Shown: positions 49,941 to 59,821, counted from the stretch's first letter. The stretch: 64,000 nt of DNA from Huintestinicola sp050874005 (GCF_050874005.1 NZ_JBNMJV010000010.1:13108-77107), one strand, 5' to 3'. Made by a program: numbers and translations. Notes: generated by a model not told the origin, from the letters alone.

Positions 49941-52565
49941 ATGAATGCGGCAAAGGCAAAAAAGAATCCCGCAAAGTTCAAGGGCGCAGTACTTATAATG
50001 ATCCTTGCAGTTATGACGGTACTTATTATTCTTCTCGCCGGTTCCATTGCTGTGGTTTACTCTACAAATCAGCGTGTTAACCAGAAGTATGAAGAAAACC
50101 AGGCATACTATACTATGCGATCGACATTAAACGCCTGCTTGGACAACATTCTTGATAATTCAAGTGATGCACTTAGTTGGCAAGATGTATATTATTATGA
50201 AGGCGGTGGAGACCCAATAAAGGTGCTGAAGGGAAATGCTAGTCCTTGTAAGCTTAAAAGAGGAAGATACGAGGAGTGCGTTCTTTATCAGGTACCTATA
50301 TGTACTGAAACAACCGGTTCAAATGCCAATTTATGGTACAAGAAACAAAAAGACGCCGGAAAAATTTCAGATGAATCAGAAGTTAATATTACCGCTACAG
50401 ACCTGGGCGGTGCCGGTACTGCTATTACAAGTGATTCCGATTTTAACGGTTACAAGAGTCAGTATGCAGTTAAATATGACTGGAGTTCATCACTGAAACC
50501 AGGAGAAGCTGACACTGTTGTATATACATTCGATTTATCGACGATAGCTGATATGTCTATTGACGACAGCGGTGATATGGTTGCTAAAATGCTTGATGCC
50601 GGAGCAAATGATAAGATCACCGTTAAGCTTCAGGTTCTTGAAAGACAGTATGATCTTGGTGGATCTGTAACCGACCCCATCGGAAAAAGATTCATTCTCG
50701 GCGACAGAAAAAAAGACTATTTCAGAATCAAAGCAACCTGTGAAGCAAATTATAACGGTCAGTCCTATCAGTATACTGTTTATTTATCCACCAAAGAGCC
50801 TGAGCCTAAGATCAATGGCGTAAGCTCACTCAGTAAAATGAACCCCGGTTCAAAGATCAGAATGATCAACGAAGCAAACAGCCTTGAAAACACTACTTAT
50901 AATTTCGACAACAACTCTGTTACAACAGGTAATGTATCACTATTTGGTAATTTAAATCTTACTGCCAGTGGAACTGAACTTGTGATTGAAAATGAACAAG
51001 TTTTCATGGTAACAGGCACCTTTAATAGTGGAACGAATTCAGAAGGCGTAGTATTTGCACAAGACGGTAGTTCCTTTTATTGCGAAAACGCAATTGCTCA
51101 TAAACCCTTCACACACTACAACCATGCCAAAGGAAATTTCATATGCTCAGATAGTTACCTTACGTCACAATCCGGTTGCGTTGCACAAGAGATCACTTTC
51201 TTTGTAAACAATTTTATTTACAATGATAACAATCCACCAAGCGGCACTCCGACCGGAACCAGTTGGTACAACAATATTTATATTACAGGACCCGAAAGCA
51301 CATTTATTGATACATCAGTCTCAGGTACGGTTAAAGCCAAAAAAGCTCTTCGTGATCTTCTTGGAACCAGTACTTTCAGCGGAACACTGAACTTTGGAAG
51401 TTTAGGTCCAACGGGAACAGCAAGTGATTTTAGCGTTACCACATCATATGACTTTAATCCTACTCATCCCGGCTATATGACTTTTGTTTCTGATAGGGAT
51501 ATGAGTAACCCTGCTGATCACGAAATCACATATGATCATTCCAAGGTATTGAAATTAGACTATGATTCTGATTCTTCTTATGACACATCTACATTCAAGA
51601 GAAAAATAACACTTCCCGGAAATCTTGGAGGATTGTCCACCAACGTGCTTGAGCTTAAAACTCAAAGAAGCATATTTAATGAACGTTTTGATTCAGGTGC
51701 ATGGAACGCTACTGATAATGGTACTTTCGCAAGCACAACACAGTCGTTCCTTTGGTCACATCTTTTGCCTCGTGATACTCTTCCTGCAAGCACAGCCCGT
51801 CATGCATCAGGAACCGGAGTTCCCGGAGTTTCCGGAGGAACAATAAAAATAGCGAATGATCCTTCCGATGCCGACTTCACAAATCCAACCAAATATACAA
51901 ATCTTACTTTTGACAGCATAATAACAAAGGATGATGGCATTCTTGAACTTAAGGGTCAATATTCCGGAGATATTCTTTTTGATACAACAGACGGTGATAT
52001 TACAGTAGTATTTAAAGATGTTGTAAAAGGAAGATTCTACGTAAACGGCGAAAACACATTAAAGATTTACCTTACAAGTTCCAGTGGTCAGTTAGACCTT
52101 GGAGGTACTGACCATCAGTTTATGCTTGTAGATTTTAATACCATAAATGTTAAAACACATGCCATTAATCAGCTTGCAGGAGCACCGAGAGGATCAAAAA
52201 CTCAGTTGTATGTATGCGATGATTCGAGCCATAACCCGCTTGTAAAAACAATGGTTGTATATAAGCTGGACACTAATGGTGTCGGAGGAGTTCCTCCTGT
52301 TATATGCGCTCAAATTGATGCTCCAAAGACAGATTTTCGCTATGATTCAAGTGGAGGTACCAACTATACCCTCACTCTTGCAGATAGCGGGTACACACTG
52401 CAAACAATTCCAATTGCTATAATGGGCTCTGCTTTTACAAACTCTTATAATTTTGATCCTGCTAATCCTACTCATAAAACCGGTGAGGATAGAGGCATCT
52501 GGTCAATGATTCCCCCTGATGATCCGGGCGAAAAAACGATCAACTTGTATAAGCGTTACAGATAA
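49941..52565 (+). CDS. Large type IV pilus-associated protein with PilX-like N-terminus
   Basis: The 874-residue protein starts with a Lys-rich stretch and a membrane helix (about 15-40, AVLIMILAVMTVLIILLAG), as in PilX/PilV-type or pseudopilin-like minor proteins, and has a beta-rich exterior domain of more than 800 residues. It lacks the usual FTLIE cleavage site. Its position between pilO and minor prepilins suggests a tip or adhesin role. Codons are much more AT-rich and less biased than in pilC, pilB and pilT. AGGGTGG precedes the ATG. Confidence 0.6.
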   Translation: MNAAKAKKNPAKFKGAVLIMILAVMTVLIILLAGSIAVVYSTNQRVNQKYEENQAYYTMRSTLNACLDNILDNSSDALSWQDVYYYEGGGDPIKVLKGNASPCKLKRGRYEECVLYQVPICTETTGSNANLWYKKQKDAGKISDESEVNITATDLGGAGTAITSDSDFNGYKSQYAVKYDWSSSLKPGEADTVVYTFDLSTIADMSIDDSGDMVAKMLDAGANDKITVKLQVLERQYDLGGSVTDPIGKRFILGDRKKDYFRIKATCEANYNGQSYQYTVYLSTKEPEPKINGVSSLSKMNPGSKIRMINEANSLENTTYNFDNNSVTTGNVSLFGNLNLTASGTELVIENEQVFMVTGTFNSGTNSEGVVFAQDGSSFYCENAIAHKPFTHYNHAKGNFICSDSYLTSQSGCVAQEITFFVNNFIYNDNNPPSGTPTGTSWYNNIYITGPESTFIDTSVSGTVKAKKALRDLLGTSTFSGTLNFGSLGPTGTASDFSVTTSYDFNPTHPGYMTFVSDRDMSNPADHEITYDHSKVLKLDYDSDSSYDTSTFKRKITLPGNLGGLSTNVLELKTQRSIFNERFDSGAWNATDNGTFASTTQSFLWSHLLPRDTLPASTARHASGTGVPGVSGGTIKIANDPSDADFTNPTKYTNLTFDSIITKDDGILELKGQYSGDILFDTTDGDITVVFKDVVKGRFYVNGENTLKIYLTSSSGQLDLGGTDHQFMLVDFNTINVKTHAINQLAGAPRGSKTQLYVCDDSSHNPLVKTMVVYKLDTNGVGGVPPVICAQIDAPKTDFRYDSSGGTNYTLTLADSGYTLQTIPIAIMGSAFTNSYNFDPANPTHKTGEDRGIWSMIPPDDPGEKTINLYKRYR

Positions 52566-52578
52566 GGAGATGGATATT

Positions 52579-52974
52579 TTGAAGAAAAAAACTTTAAAAG
52601 GTTTTACCCTTATTGAGTGTATAATAGCCATGTTTATTCTTGGAATATCTTCTCTTCTGCTTGTTCAGGCATACGGTCAGCTTATGAGAGTATCGTCTAT
52701 GAGCAACGAGGAGAACATCAGCCTTTCAAAGCAGATGGATGATGCCGAGAAAAGGAACAATACTGATGCCGACAAGATTTCCACAGCACAAAAGGATTTT
52801 AAGGCAACCAAAATCAAAATAGGCACTACTACTGAGACAGCACTTAATACACATGGTGCGGATGATTACACATTCAAAGTTGACTCTTATCAGGTTAAGG
52901 GAAAAACAATGAATAATACTTATGCTATCGATGGTTCCTATGCCGATAGTATGAGATATGTCTATTTCGAATGA
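52579..52974 (+). CDS. Minor prepilin 1
   Basis: AAGGAG at 52564-52569 touches the in-frame ATG at 52570; the TTG at 52579 has normal spacing and gives a 131-residue protein that begins KKKTLKGFTLIECIIAMF. The KG-FTLIE site is the prepilin peptidase cleavage site and the helix follows. The outer part is short and Lys/Thr-rich, fitting a minor pilin. A second prepilin follows 15 bases on. Confidence 0.75.
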   Translation: MKKKTLKGFTLIECIIAMFILGISSLLLVQAYGQLMRVSSMSNEENISLSKQMDDAEKRNNTDADKISTAQKDFKATKIKIGTTTETALNTHGADDYTFKVDSYQVKGKTMNNTYAIDGSYADSMRYVYFE

Positions 52975-52989
52975 TGGTGAGGTGGAAAA

Positions 52990-53793
52990 ATGAAAACTTT
53001 TAAAGCATTTACATTAGTCGAGCTGATCGTTGCAATAGCTGTTTTCGGCATTCTGATGACGGGAATCATTCAATTAGTTGAACCTATTTCAGAAACCGCA
53101 GCTTCAGCAAAAGTAATAAACGATCAAAAGAATGTTGAAAATGCAATTTGCACATACATCGGAGAAAATATGCGGCTTGCAACAAATCTTTATATTGTTG
53201 AAGGCGGCACTCCCCAGAATGCAATTAATAAATTTCTGGATGCTGAACCAATTGACATCTACGGCAACAAAATCACTAACCCTAAAAAGGTTGAATTGAT
53301 CTGCTTTGACGGAACCAATCAGTGGACATATTCCAAATATTCACCCACATATATGGGAAGAATAATTACAAAAATTCAAGATGCAACAATGACAGGAAGT
53401 ATTTCCAAGACGGGATGCAGTACTGATGGTTTTTCCGGATCATATTATATGGCTCTCGGAGATGCATATTATCAGCAAGGAGATTATTTTCTCAAGGTTG
53501 AAATGAACAGCAGTATGATGAAGCTTACGACAACAAGTGATTTTTACTTATCCGAAAATGTCAAAGCATCAAATCCCAACGCTTTTTCCTCAAGTTCATC
53601 AAATCCTGTTGAAGGCACATATGAAATTCTTTCATACGGAAGCAAACCATTAAGCAATTCAGGTAACTTTATATTTAAAGTAATAAAAGAAAATGGTACT
53701 GAAATCACTTCCGGAACGGTTTCAACTTCAAAAGGACCGGGTGGACAAAAGCCCATCTACTTTGTGTATACGACCAAGGATACCTTTGATTAA
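52990..53793 (+). CDS. Minor prepilin 2 with Ala before the cleavage site
   Basis: The 267-residue protein begins KTFKAFTLVELIVAIAVFG, a prepilin-like helix, but with Ala instead of Gly at the -1 position. The large outer domain is Ser/Thr/Asn-rich with two cysteines near residues 40-110 and GCSTDGFSGS. It probably serves as a minor pilin. A strong terminator follows. AT-rich codons match those of the large pilus protein. Confidence 0.75.
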   Translation: MKTFKAFTLVELIVAIAVFGILMTGIIQLVEPISETAASAKVINDQKNVENAICTYIGENMRLATNLYIVEGGTPQNAINKFLDAEPIDIYGNKITNPKKVELICFDGTNQWTYSKYSPTYMGRIITKIQDATMTGSISKTGCSTDGFSGSYYMALGDAYYQQGDYFLKVEMNSSMMKLTTTSDFYLSENVKASNPNAFSSSSSNPVEGTYEILSYGSKPLSNSGNFIFKVIKENGTEITSGTVSTSKGPGGQKPIYFVYTTKDTFD

Positions 53794-53805
53794 TTACTAA
53801 AAAGA

Positions 53806-53841
53806 ATGACCCGTGCCTGGCACGGCACGGGTCGTTTTTTT
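53806..53841. terminator. Two-way terminator between minor prepilins and pilD
   Basis: GACCCGTGCC at 53808-53817 and GGCACGGGTC at 53824-53833 pair perfectly, followed by TTTTTTT. Confidence 0.88.
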
Positions 53842-53851
53842 AAAACTGTTT

Positions 53852-54853
53852 TTACCTTACACCAAAGCTTGCAAGATACATATCAATAAGCCTTCCTCCC
53901 GCAAATGCTCCCACGGTAAGGCCGATGATAAGAAACGGACCAAATGCAAAAGCATTTGACTCGTTCTCCTCTTTCCTAACGGACTTGAGGATCACTCCGT
54001 AAACAGCACCTGCAAAAACTGCAATAACTGCTGCGGTCACTGTGGCTTTAACACCAAGCATCAGACCGCCTGCAGCCATCAGAATGATATCTCCCATTCC
54101 AAAACCGAATACGGGAGGCTGCTCCTTGATCTTTGCTTCAAGAGCTTCCTTCTTGGAAACAAGCACAGCATAATTTCTGTCACTCTGAGATGTCCTTTTG
54201 ATGTTAGCCTTTATTCCCCTCAGTTCTTTTCTGTTCTCGTCCGCAAAGGCATTGTAGAACAGCGGTGTTATCACAAAGCCTATAAGCAGAAGCGGCAGGC
54301 TTATACAGAACATTCCGATGATACCGTCATTCAAGCTTATTTCAGGGAATGTGAGAAGCTTCCCGTCAGAGCAGTTAATAAAGCTCAGCACGTGAGAGAC
54401 TGCTGCTATAAGAAATGTGTAAACAAGGACGGAAACACACATCTCCTGCGTATCCACATCCTGGAAGCACAGAACTATCAGTCCTGACATAAACAGGCAA
54501 AGCATTACGGGGTAAAGCCCGTAGGTCATAAAATCATAACGCATAAAAACTCCCAAGAAAACAAGTCCCGTCATAAGCTCGATTATCATATATCGAGGCG
54601 TTATCTTCGCTCCGCAGGCACGGCATTTTCCTCTGAGTATCAACCAGCTGAATACAGGTATCAGGTCATAACGCTTGATCTCTGTTCCGCAGGTCATACA
54701 GTGAGAATTGTTGGTGATCAGCGACTCGCCTTTGGGAAGCCTGTATATACAGACATTTAAAAAGCTTCCGATGGTTATTCCGAAAAGGAATACAAAAAAG
54801 TAGATCATGACCGTCAGAATGGTCTCAAGGGTCTCAACACTCAGGCTGCTCAT
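53852..54853 (-). CDS. pilD: Prepilin peptidase PilD
   Basis: The 333-residue membrane enzyme has the N-terminal methylase-type domain with two CxxC pairs (HCMTCGTE and CRACGAK) and the peptidase domain with Asp in LCFQDVDTQEM and GFGMGDI (GxGD). It cleaves and N-methylates prepilins. Between helices lies an insertion of about 45 charged residues (FADENRKELRG to VSKKEALEAKI). It is read on the opposite strand to the rest of the pilus genes. AAAGGAGACTGATAAA precedes the ATG. Confidence 0.9.
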   Translation of the reverse strand: MSSLSVETLETILTVMIYFFVFLFGITIGSFLNVCIYRLPKGESLITNNSHCMTCGTEIKRYDLIPVFSWLILRGKCRACGAKITPRYMIIELMTGLVFLGVFMRYDFMTYGLYPVMLCLFMSGLIVLCFQDVDTQEMCVSVLVYTFLIAAVSHVLSFINCSDGKLLTFPEISLNDGIIGMFCISLPLLLIGFVITPLFYNAFADENRKELRGIKANIKRTSQSDRNYAVLVSKKEALEAKIKEQPPVFGFGMGDIILMAAGGLMLGVKATVTAAVIAVFAGAVYGVILKSVRKEENESNAFAFGPFLIIGLTVGAFAGGRLIDMYLASFGVR

Positions 54854-55049
54854 TTTATCAGTCTCCTTTAACTGTGAAAATTCGTTTCGCCCGCTTAAAA
54901 TGCGGTGACGTTACTTATTATATTATCATATATCTTATCTTTTTTCAAGCCAAAATGCGGTTTTCCGCAAAAATATATTCCGACGCTTTTCCCGCAGAAG
55001 GGCGGTCGGAACCATCTCACTCGTCTGCGGAGAAGGAGTTTAAACACTT

Positions 55050-56741
55050 ATGAAGAATATTCCTATTGGCCAGTATATGGTGAACGAGGGAATAATCACC
55101 GATGAACAGCTGCAGGCTGCCCTCGACGCCAAAAAGAACGATAATACGCCAGGTAAATTTTTCGGCGATTACGTTGTCGAGCTTGGCTTTGTTACCGATG
55201 TTCAGTTCGGTCAGGTCCTGGCAAGGAAAAATAATCTGACCTTCGTGGATCTTGACGACCCCGAGTTTGAAATTGATGTTGAGGCGGTAAAGAAAATTCC
55301 CGAAGCACTGGCAAGAAAACATACTATCATTGCGATCAAGATAACCGGTAAGCGCCTTACAGTTGCTTCCTACGACCCCGTTAACTTCTACATCTTCGAG
55401 GATATCAAGGTCACAACGGGTATGGACGTTGTTCCCGTTCTCGCTACTAAGGCTGCTATCACCAAGGCTATCGGCAAGATCTACTCCAACGCTAACGTGG
55501 GCAACGTTATCAGCTCCGTTGAGGATCAGTTCAAGGGCGATGAAGAGGTGGACGAAGCTGCTGCGGAGATCGCCGAGAGAGTCGACAACGCTCCTATCGT
55601 TAAGCTCTGTACCACAATCGTGGAAAACTCCTTCCGTGCGGACGCAACGGATATCCATATCGAGCCGTTCAAGACCTACACACGTATCCGTATCCGTGTT
55701 AACGGCGACCTTATCGAGCTGATGAACGTTTCAAATGTTGTACATAACTCACTCATAACCCGTATCAAGATCATCAGCGGTATGAACATCGCCGAGAAGA
55801 GAGTCCCTCAGGACGGCCGTTTCACTCAGGTCGTTGACGGCACTACTCTTGATGTCCGTGTATCTAACCTTCCCACCGTTAACGGCGAGAAGTGCGTTAT
55901 ACGTATCCTTGCCACAGGCGATGTGGGCGTGCGTAAAATTACAGACCTTGGTATGACCGATTATAACTACGACAGATTTTCCAGACTTATCAAGGTCCCC
56001 CAGGGCGTTATGCTGGTTACGGGTCCTACAGGTTCAGGTAAAACTACTACCCTTTACGCCGCTCTCGGTGAGCTTGCTAAGCCTAATGTTAACGTTATTA
56101 CAGTCGAAGACCCTGTCGAGAAGAACATCGAAGGCATTAACCAGTGTCAGGTAAACGCAAAGGCAGGTATGACCTTTGCCGCAGCTCTTCGTTCTATCCT
56201 CCGTCAGGACCCCGATATCGTAATGGTCGGAGAAATGCGTGACCAGGAAACTGCCGAGATCGCCATCAGAGCCGCTATCACGGGTCATATGGTGCTCTCC
56301 ACACTCCATACAAACGATGCGGCTTCTACCGTTACCCGTCTGGTGGATATGGGTGTTGCGCCTTATATGGTGGCTACTTCCCTTATCGGTATCGTTGCTC
56401 AGAGACTTTGTAAGGTCGTATGCGACGAGTGCAAGACTCCAAGGGTCTCCACGGCAGAGGAAAACGAGCTTCTCGGCATTTCCGAATCCGTTACCATCTA
56501 TGATGCCTGCGGCTGTCCCAAGTGCAACAACACGGGTTATACGGGACGTACAGCTACCCACGAGATACTTCTCTGTACACCTACTATGGCTTCACTTATC
56601 GCCGCTGACGGCAAAACAGACGCTATTTCTCAGCTGGCAAGACAGGAGGGCTGCAAGCTTCTCCGTGACAACGTTGCCGAGCTTGTTGAAATGGGCAGGA
56701 CTACTATGGACGAGCTTGTAAAGCTGACATTCGCAGTATGA
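55050..56741 (+). CDS. pilB: Type IV pilus assembly ATPase PilB
   Basis: The 563-residue ATPase has an N-terminal GspE/MshE domain, Walker A GPTGSGKTTT (about 324-333), Asp box, MVGEMRDQETAE Walker B, LSTLHTNDA, and a zinc site with CDEC and CPKC (about 457-495). It powers pilus extension at the PilC platform. AGAAGGAG stands before the ATG. Confidence 0.94.
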   Translation: MKNIPIGQYMVNEGIITDEQLQAALDAKKNDNTPGKFFGDYVVELGFVTDVQFGQVLARKNNLTFVDLDDPEFEIDVEAVKKIPEALARKHTIIAIKITGKRLTVASYDPVNFYIFEDIKVTTGMDVVPVLATKAAITKAIGKIYSNANVGNVISSVEDQFKGDEEVDEAAAEIAERVDNAPIVKLCTTIVENSFRADATDIHIEPFKTYTRIRIRVNGDLIELMNVSNVVHNSLITRIKIISGMNIAEKRVPQDGRFTQVVDGTTLDVRVSNLPTVNGEKCVIRILATGDVGVRKITDLGMTDYNYDRFSRLIKVPQGVMLVTGPTGSGKTTTLYAALGELAKPNVNVITVEDPVEKNIEGINQCQVNAKAGMTFAAALRSILRQDPDIVMVGEMRDQETAEIAIRAAITGHMVLSTLHTNDAASTVTRLVDMGVAPYMVATSLIGIVAQRLCKVVCDECKTPRVSTAEENELLGISESVTIYDACGCPKCNNTGYTGRTATHEILLCTPTMASLIAADGKTDAISQLARQEGCKLLRDNVAELVEMGRTTMDELVKLTFAV

Positions 56742-56812
56742 TCATACTGCTTTTCGGCAGAATAATCAACAGTTAATTTTGTTTGCCGCCAAGCGGCAGA
56801 TTGGAGGATAAA

Positions 56813-57931
56813 ATGGATATTGATATCGAAAAAAAGCCTGCGGAAAGAATTGTCATAAATATTGACAAAATTCTCGACGAAGCCCGTGTTCTCGGATGCT
56901 CCGACGTTCACTTCACTACCAAGATATCGCCTATCGTGCGACTTCACGGTACATTACGCAAGCTCAGCTCATACCCCGAAATGACTGACGGCGCTATTAT
57001 GAAGATCGTTGAGCAGATGACAGGCGGCAGAAACATTGAGAATATCAAAAACAGGATCGATACCGACTTCTCATATGTTACCAAGCGCGGCTACCGTCAC
57101 AGAGTCAATGTTTATCACCAGAGAGGCGATGTTGCTGTTGCTATCCGTCTCCTGAGAAATGATATACCTACCCTTGAGGACCTTGACCTCCCCCCTATCC
57201 TTGGCGATTTCGCTATGCGTCCCAGAGGACTTATACTTGTAACAGGTCCTACAGGTTCCGGTAAATCTACAACACTTGCGGCTATGATAGATTACGTTAA
57301 CTGCAACCGCAGCGCTCACGTTATCACCGTTGAGGACCCTATCGAGTACATTCACGAGCATAAGAGATGTATGATAAATCAGCGTGAGGTCGGCGACGAC
57401 GTTGAATCCTTCGCCCTCTCCCTCCGTGCTGCTCTCCGTGAAGACCCCGATGTTATCCTCGTAGGAGAAATGCGTGACTACGAAACAATTACGGCTGCCG
57501 TAACCGCCGCCGAAACAGGTCACTTGGTTATGAGTACACTTCATACCACATCTGCTTCCGATACCATCAACCGTATCATCGACGCATTCCCCGCTCACCA
57601 GCAGAACCAGATCCGTACTCAGCTGGCTACCGTTCTCGTAGGTATCATTGCTCAGACCCTTATCCCCAGAGCTGACGGCACAGGACGTGTTGCTGCTCTT
57701 GAGATACTTAACGCTACCGACTCCATCAAGGCTATGATCCGTGACAACAAGGTCCACCTTATCCAGACTGCTATCCAGACAGGTAAGAAGGACGGAATGG
57801 TCTGCCTCGACTACGAGCTTGCACGTATGGTAAAGGAAAGAGTTATCACCGAGATGCACGCAAGAGAGAAGAGCCTCGATATCAACGAGTTCGAACGTTA
57901 TATGAAGGGCGATATGTCTATACAGAGATAA
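56813..57931 (+). CDS. pilT: Type IV pilus retraction ATPase PilT
   Basis: ATG 56813 is placed behind GGAGGATAAA. The 372-residue ATPase has Walker A GPTGSGKSTT (about 144-153), AALREDPDVILVGEMRD Walker B and the VMSTLHTT box, without the zinc domain of PilB. It drives pilus retraction. The preceding PilB gene ends 71 bases earlier. Two hairpins follow. Confidence 0.93.
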   Translation: MDIDIEKKPAERIVINIDKILDEARVLGCSDVHFTTKISPIVRLHGTLRKLSSYPEMTDGAIMKIVEQMTGGRNIENIKNRIDTDFSYVTKRGYRHRVNVYHQRGDVAVAIRLLRNDIPTLEDLDLPPILGDFAMRPRGLILVTGPTGSGKSTTLAAMIDYVNCNRSAHVITVEDPIEYIHEHKRCMINQREVGDDVESFALSLRAALREDPDVILVGEMRDYETITAAVTAAETGHLVMSTLHTTSASDTINRIIDAFPAHQQNQIRTQLATVLVGIIAQTLIPRADGTGRVAALEILNATDSIKAMIRDNKVHLIQTAIQTGKKDGMVCLDYELARMVKERVITEMHAREKSLDINEFERYMKGDMSIQR

Positions 57932-57944
57932 AATGTACAATTTT

Positions 57945-57995
57945 CAGTGATTTTTCACTGCTTTCGGAGCAGTTTTCCATATTCTGCTCCGAAAG
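57945..57995 (+). terminator. Two hairpins behind pilT
   Basis: CAGTGA/TCACTG (57945-57960) is followed by a perfect 12-bp stem CTTTCGGAGCAG/CTGCTCCGAAAG (57961-57995) and then TAAAAAAA rather than a T-run. It may protect the mRNA 3' end or act as a weak terminator. Confidence 0.4.
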
Positions 57996-58083
57996 TAAAA
58001 AAATTACAGTACATTTTCACATAAGCGGCCTTCTAATGGTTACAAATTGTAATAATCAAAGATTTTTATAGTTTTCGGATGAA

Positions 58084-58106
58084 ATTATCACAAGTATTGT
58101 GATAAT
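58084..58106. promoter_or_regulatory. Perfect palindrome upstream of the pilin genes
   Basis: ATTATCACAA, GTA and TTGTGATAAT form a perfect inverted repeat of two 10-bp arms, about 240 bases ahead of the pilin promoter. It could be an operator; no regulator is known to me. The rest of 57996-58320 is AT-rich and without a gene. Confidence 0.4.
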
Positions 58107-58319
58107 AAAATGTATAAACAGGATTCCAAAATTTAATTTGGTGTGTAATATGCATTTTGCACTATGATACGGGCGTCAAAAAAATTGCAATAATTAGTGA
58201 TTTAAGAGGTTATAAAACAATCGTTTTGTGCAATACGCTTTAAAAATGACCATTTTGAAACGATTAAGTGAAGTAATCCACAAATTCACAAAATTAGAGG
58301 AAAAATTATCAGAAAACTA

Positions 58320-58348
58320 TTGACTTTTGAGTGCAGATAGTTTATAAT
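58320..58348 (+). promoter_or_regulatory. Promoter of the two pilin genes
   Basis: TTGACT at 58320-58325 and TATAAT at 58343-58348 with a 17-base spacer. Confidence 0.75.
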
Positions 58349-58460
58349 GTAATTACAGTCAAGGGAGAGAGGAAAACCAAAAGGAACTCCTCAGAGAGCT
58401 GAAAGCTCCAAGTCCGAAACTGATACATTGGTATCTGCCTAACAAAAAGGAGGGTGTCCA
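58349..58460 (+). promoter_or_regulatory. Structured 5' leader of the pilin genes
   Basis: The leader of about 105 bases holds the stems GAGCT/AGCTC (58396-58408) and GATAC/GTATC (58422-58435) and purine-rich flanks. It does not match the c-di-GMP or other riboswitches that I know. Confidence 0.35.
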
Positions 58461-59180
58461 ATGAACAAATCAAAGCCGAAGCTGAAAGGCTTCACTCTGC
58501 TGGAACTGATAATTGTCATTGCGATAATCGCCATTATGGCAGCGGTTCTTGTTCCGAACGTACTATCCTACATAAGAACAAGTCAGATCCAAGCAGCAAA
58601 TACTCAGGCTCAGCAGATCTATATGGCAGCTCAGGATTATCTGACTTCGCTGCAGGTCAAAGGCGTAAAGCCATCTGACATTGCCGACAGCACAACCACA
58701 AAGGTTTGCTGGATAATGGTTACTTCCGATATTGCTGCTGACAGCACAAAGGCTGATAACAACAGAACGGTAGTACCTTTTTCCTCAGGTATAAAGTCAG
58801 ACTATATCCAAAAAGTGAACGCCGATTTAAAAGTAGCATTTCCTATTGCTGACGGCATTGAAGCAAGGCTGGATGGCAGCTTCAACGGTTCCTGGGTAAT
58901 TGCATTCTATCCTAAAACCTTCACAGTGGCTTATGCAGTTTACAACGGTAAGCTTTCCGATGAAGCGGACAGAAACAATGCAGTCTATCTGATAGGCACA
59001 AACAGTGGTAAAAGCGGAGCTAATGTTGCTCAGTGCAACGACAGGCTCTACACTACAGAATTTGGTTCTGCAGCTTCCACAGAGAAGTGTCAGGAATTGG
59101 ATATAATCCATCATCCTGTTTCCGGCGAACCGATTCATGATTATACCGGTCAGTATCCTATTCCCGGTCCTGCATTCTAA
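58461..59180 (+). CDS. Type IV pilin
   Basis: The 239-residue protein starts MNKSKPKLKGFTLLELIIVIAII with the KG-FTLLE cleavage site and long helix of type IV pilins, and an outer domain with four cysteines and a QYPIPGPAF end. AAGGAGGGTG stands before the ATG. It may be a second major or a minor pilin. Confidence 0.85.
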   Translation: MNKSKPKLKGFTLLELIIVIAIIAIMAAVLVPNVLSYIRTSQIQAANTQAQQIYMAAQDYLTSLQVKGVKPSDIADSTTTKVCWIMVTSDIAADSTKADNNRTVVPFSSGIKSDYIQKVNADLKVAFPIADGIEARLDGSFNGSWVIAFYPKTFTVAYAVYNGKLSDEADRNNAVYLIGTNSGKSGANVAQCNDRLYTTEFGSAASTEKCQELDIIHHPVSGEPIHDYTGQYPIPGPAF

Positions 59181-59254
59181 TGTATAACTTCAGAGCGACT
59201 AAGACTCTGTAGCTTATAAATCAAAATTTATTTTATTAAAAGGAGGAATTTCCT

Positions 59255-59725
59255 ATGAGAAATTCAAAAATGAAGGGCTTCACCCTTATCGAACTTATCG
59301 TTGTTATCGCAATCATCGGTGTACTCGCAGCTATCCTCGTTCCCTCTATGATCGGTTACGTTGGTGACTCCAAGTACTCTTCCGCTAACTCCAACGCTAA
59401 GCTCGCTTACACAAACACAGCTACATGGTGCACAAAGTGCGAAGTTGCTGGTAACACTGTATCAATTGGTACATTTACTGCTGGCGACATTTCTGCTCCT
59501 GCTGCTACCGATCCCGCTTGGAACGGTGCAAGTGATGCTGACCTTAAGCTTGCTCTCCAGTCCCTTATGGGTGGTAAGTCCGGCGCAGGTGAGGTTTGCG
59601 GCGAAATCGCTAACCAGTCTCCCAAGTGGACTCAGTGGAGAAAGACTTCTTCTGACTCTTACGTTGGTAACTACCCCAAGGAGTCCAAGAAGGGCGCTGC
59701 AGCTACATGGGGCACAGAGCTTTGA
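59255..59725 (+). CDS. pilA: Major type IV pilin (PilA-like)
   Basis: The 156-residue protein starts MRNSKMKGFTLIELIVVIAIIGVLAAILVPS, a clear prepilin with the KG-FTLIE site and the Glu5 residue. The small outer domain has a WCTKC pair and a further cysteine. AAAAGGAGGAA and highly biased codons mark strong expression, as for the major pilin. A strong terminator follows. The pilin motors are just upstream. Confidence 0.88.
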   Translation: MRNSKMKGFTLIELIVVIAIIGVLAAILVPSMIGYVGDSKYSSANSNAKLAYTNTATWCTKCEVAGNTVSIGTFTAGDISAPAATDPAWNGASDADLKLALQSLMGGKSGAGEVCGEIANQSPKWTQWRKTSSDSYVGNYPKESKKGAAATWGTEL

Positions 59726-59766
59726 TTTGAGCATATAATTGTTCTAAATCTCTAAAAGCTTACATA

Positions 59767-59801
59767 CTCTCCACATTCTTCGGAATGTGGAGAGTTTTTT
59801 T
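59767..59801 (+). terminator. Terminator of the pilA gene
   Basis: CTCTCCACATTC and GAATGTGGAGAG pair perfectly around TTCG, followed by TTTTTTT. Confidence 0.92.
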
Positions 59802-59821
59802 GCTTTATCATATGTTGTAAT

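Noticed and set aside
57071..57940. 289-codon minus-strand frame inside pilT
   Set aside because: It is antisense to pilT, whose ATPase motifs are certain.
58349..58460. Cyclic di-GMP riboswitch ahead of the pilin genes
   Set aside because: Such switches often control pili in clostridia, but the conserved core bases and stem order of class I and II could not be found.
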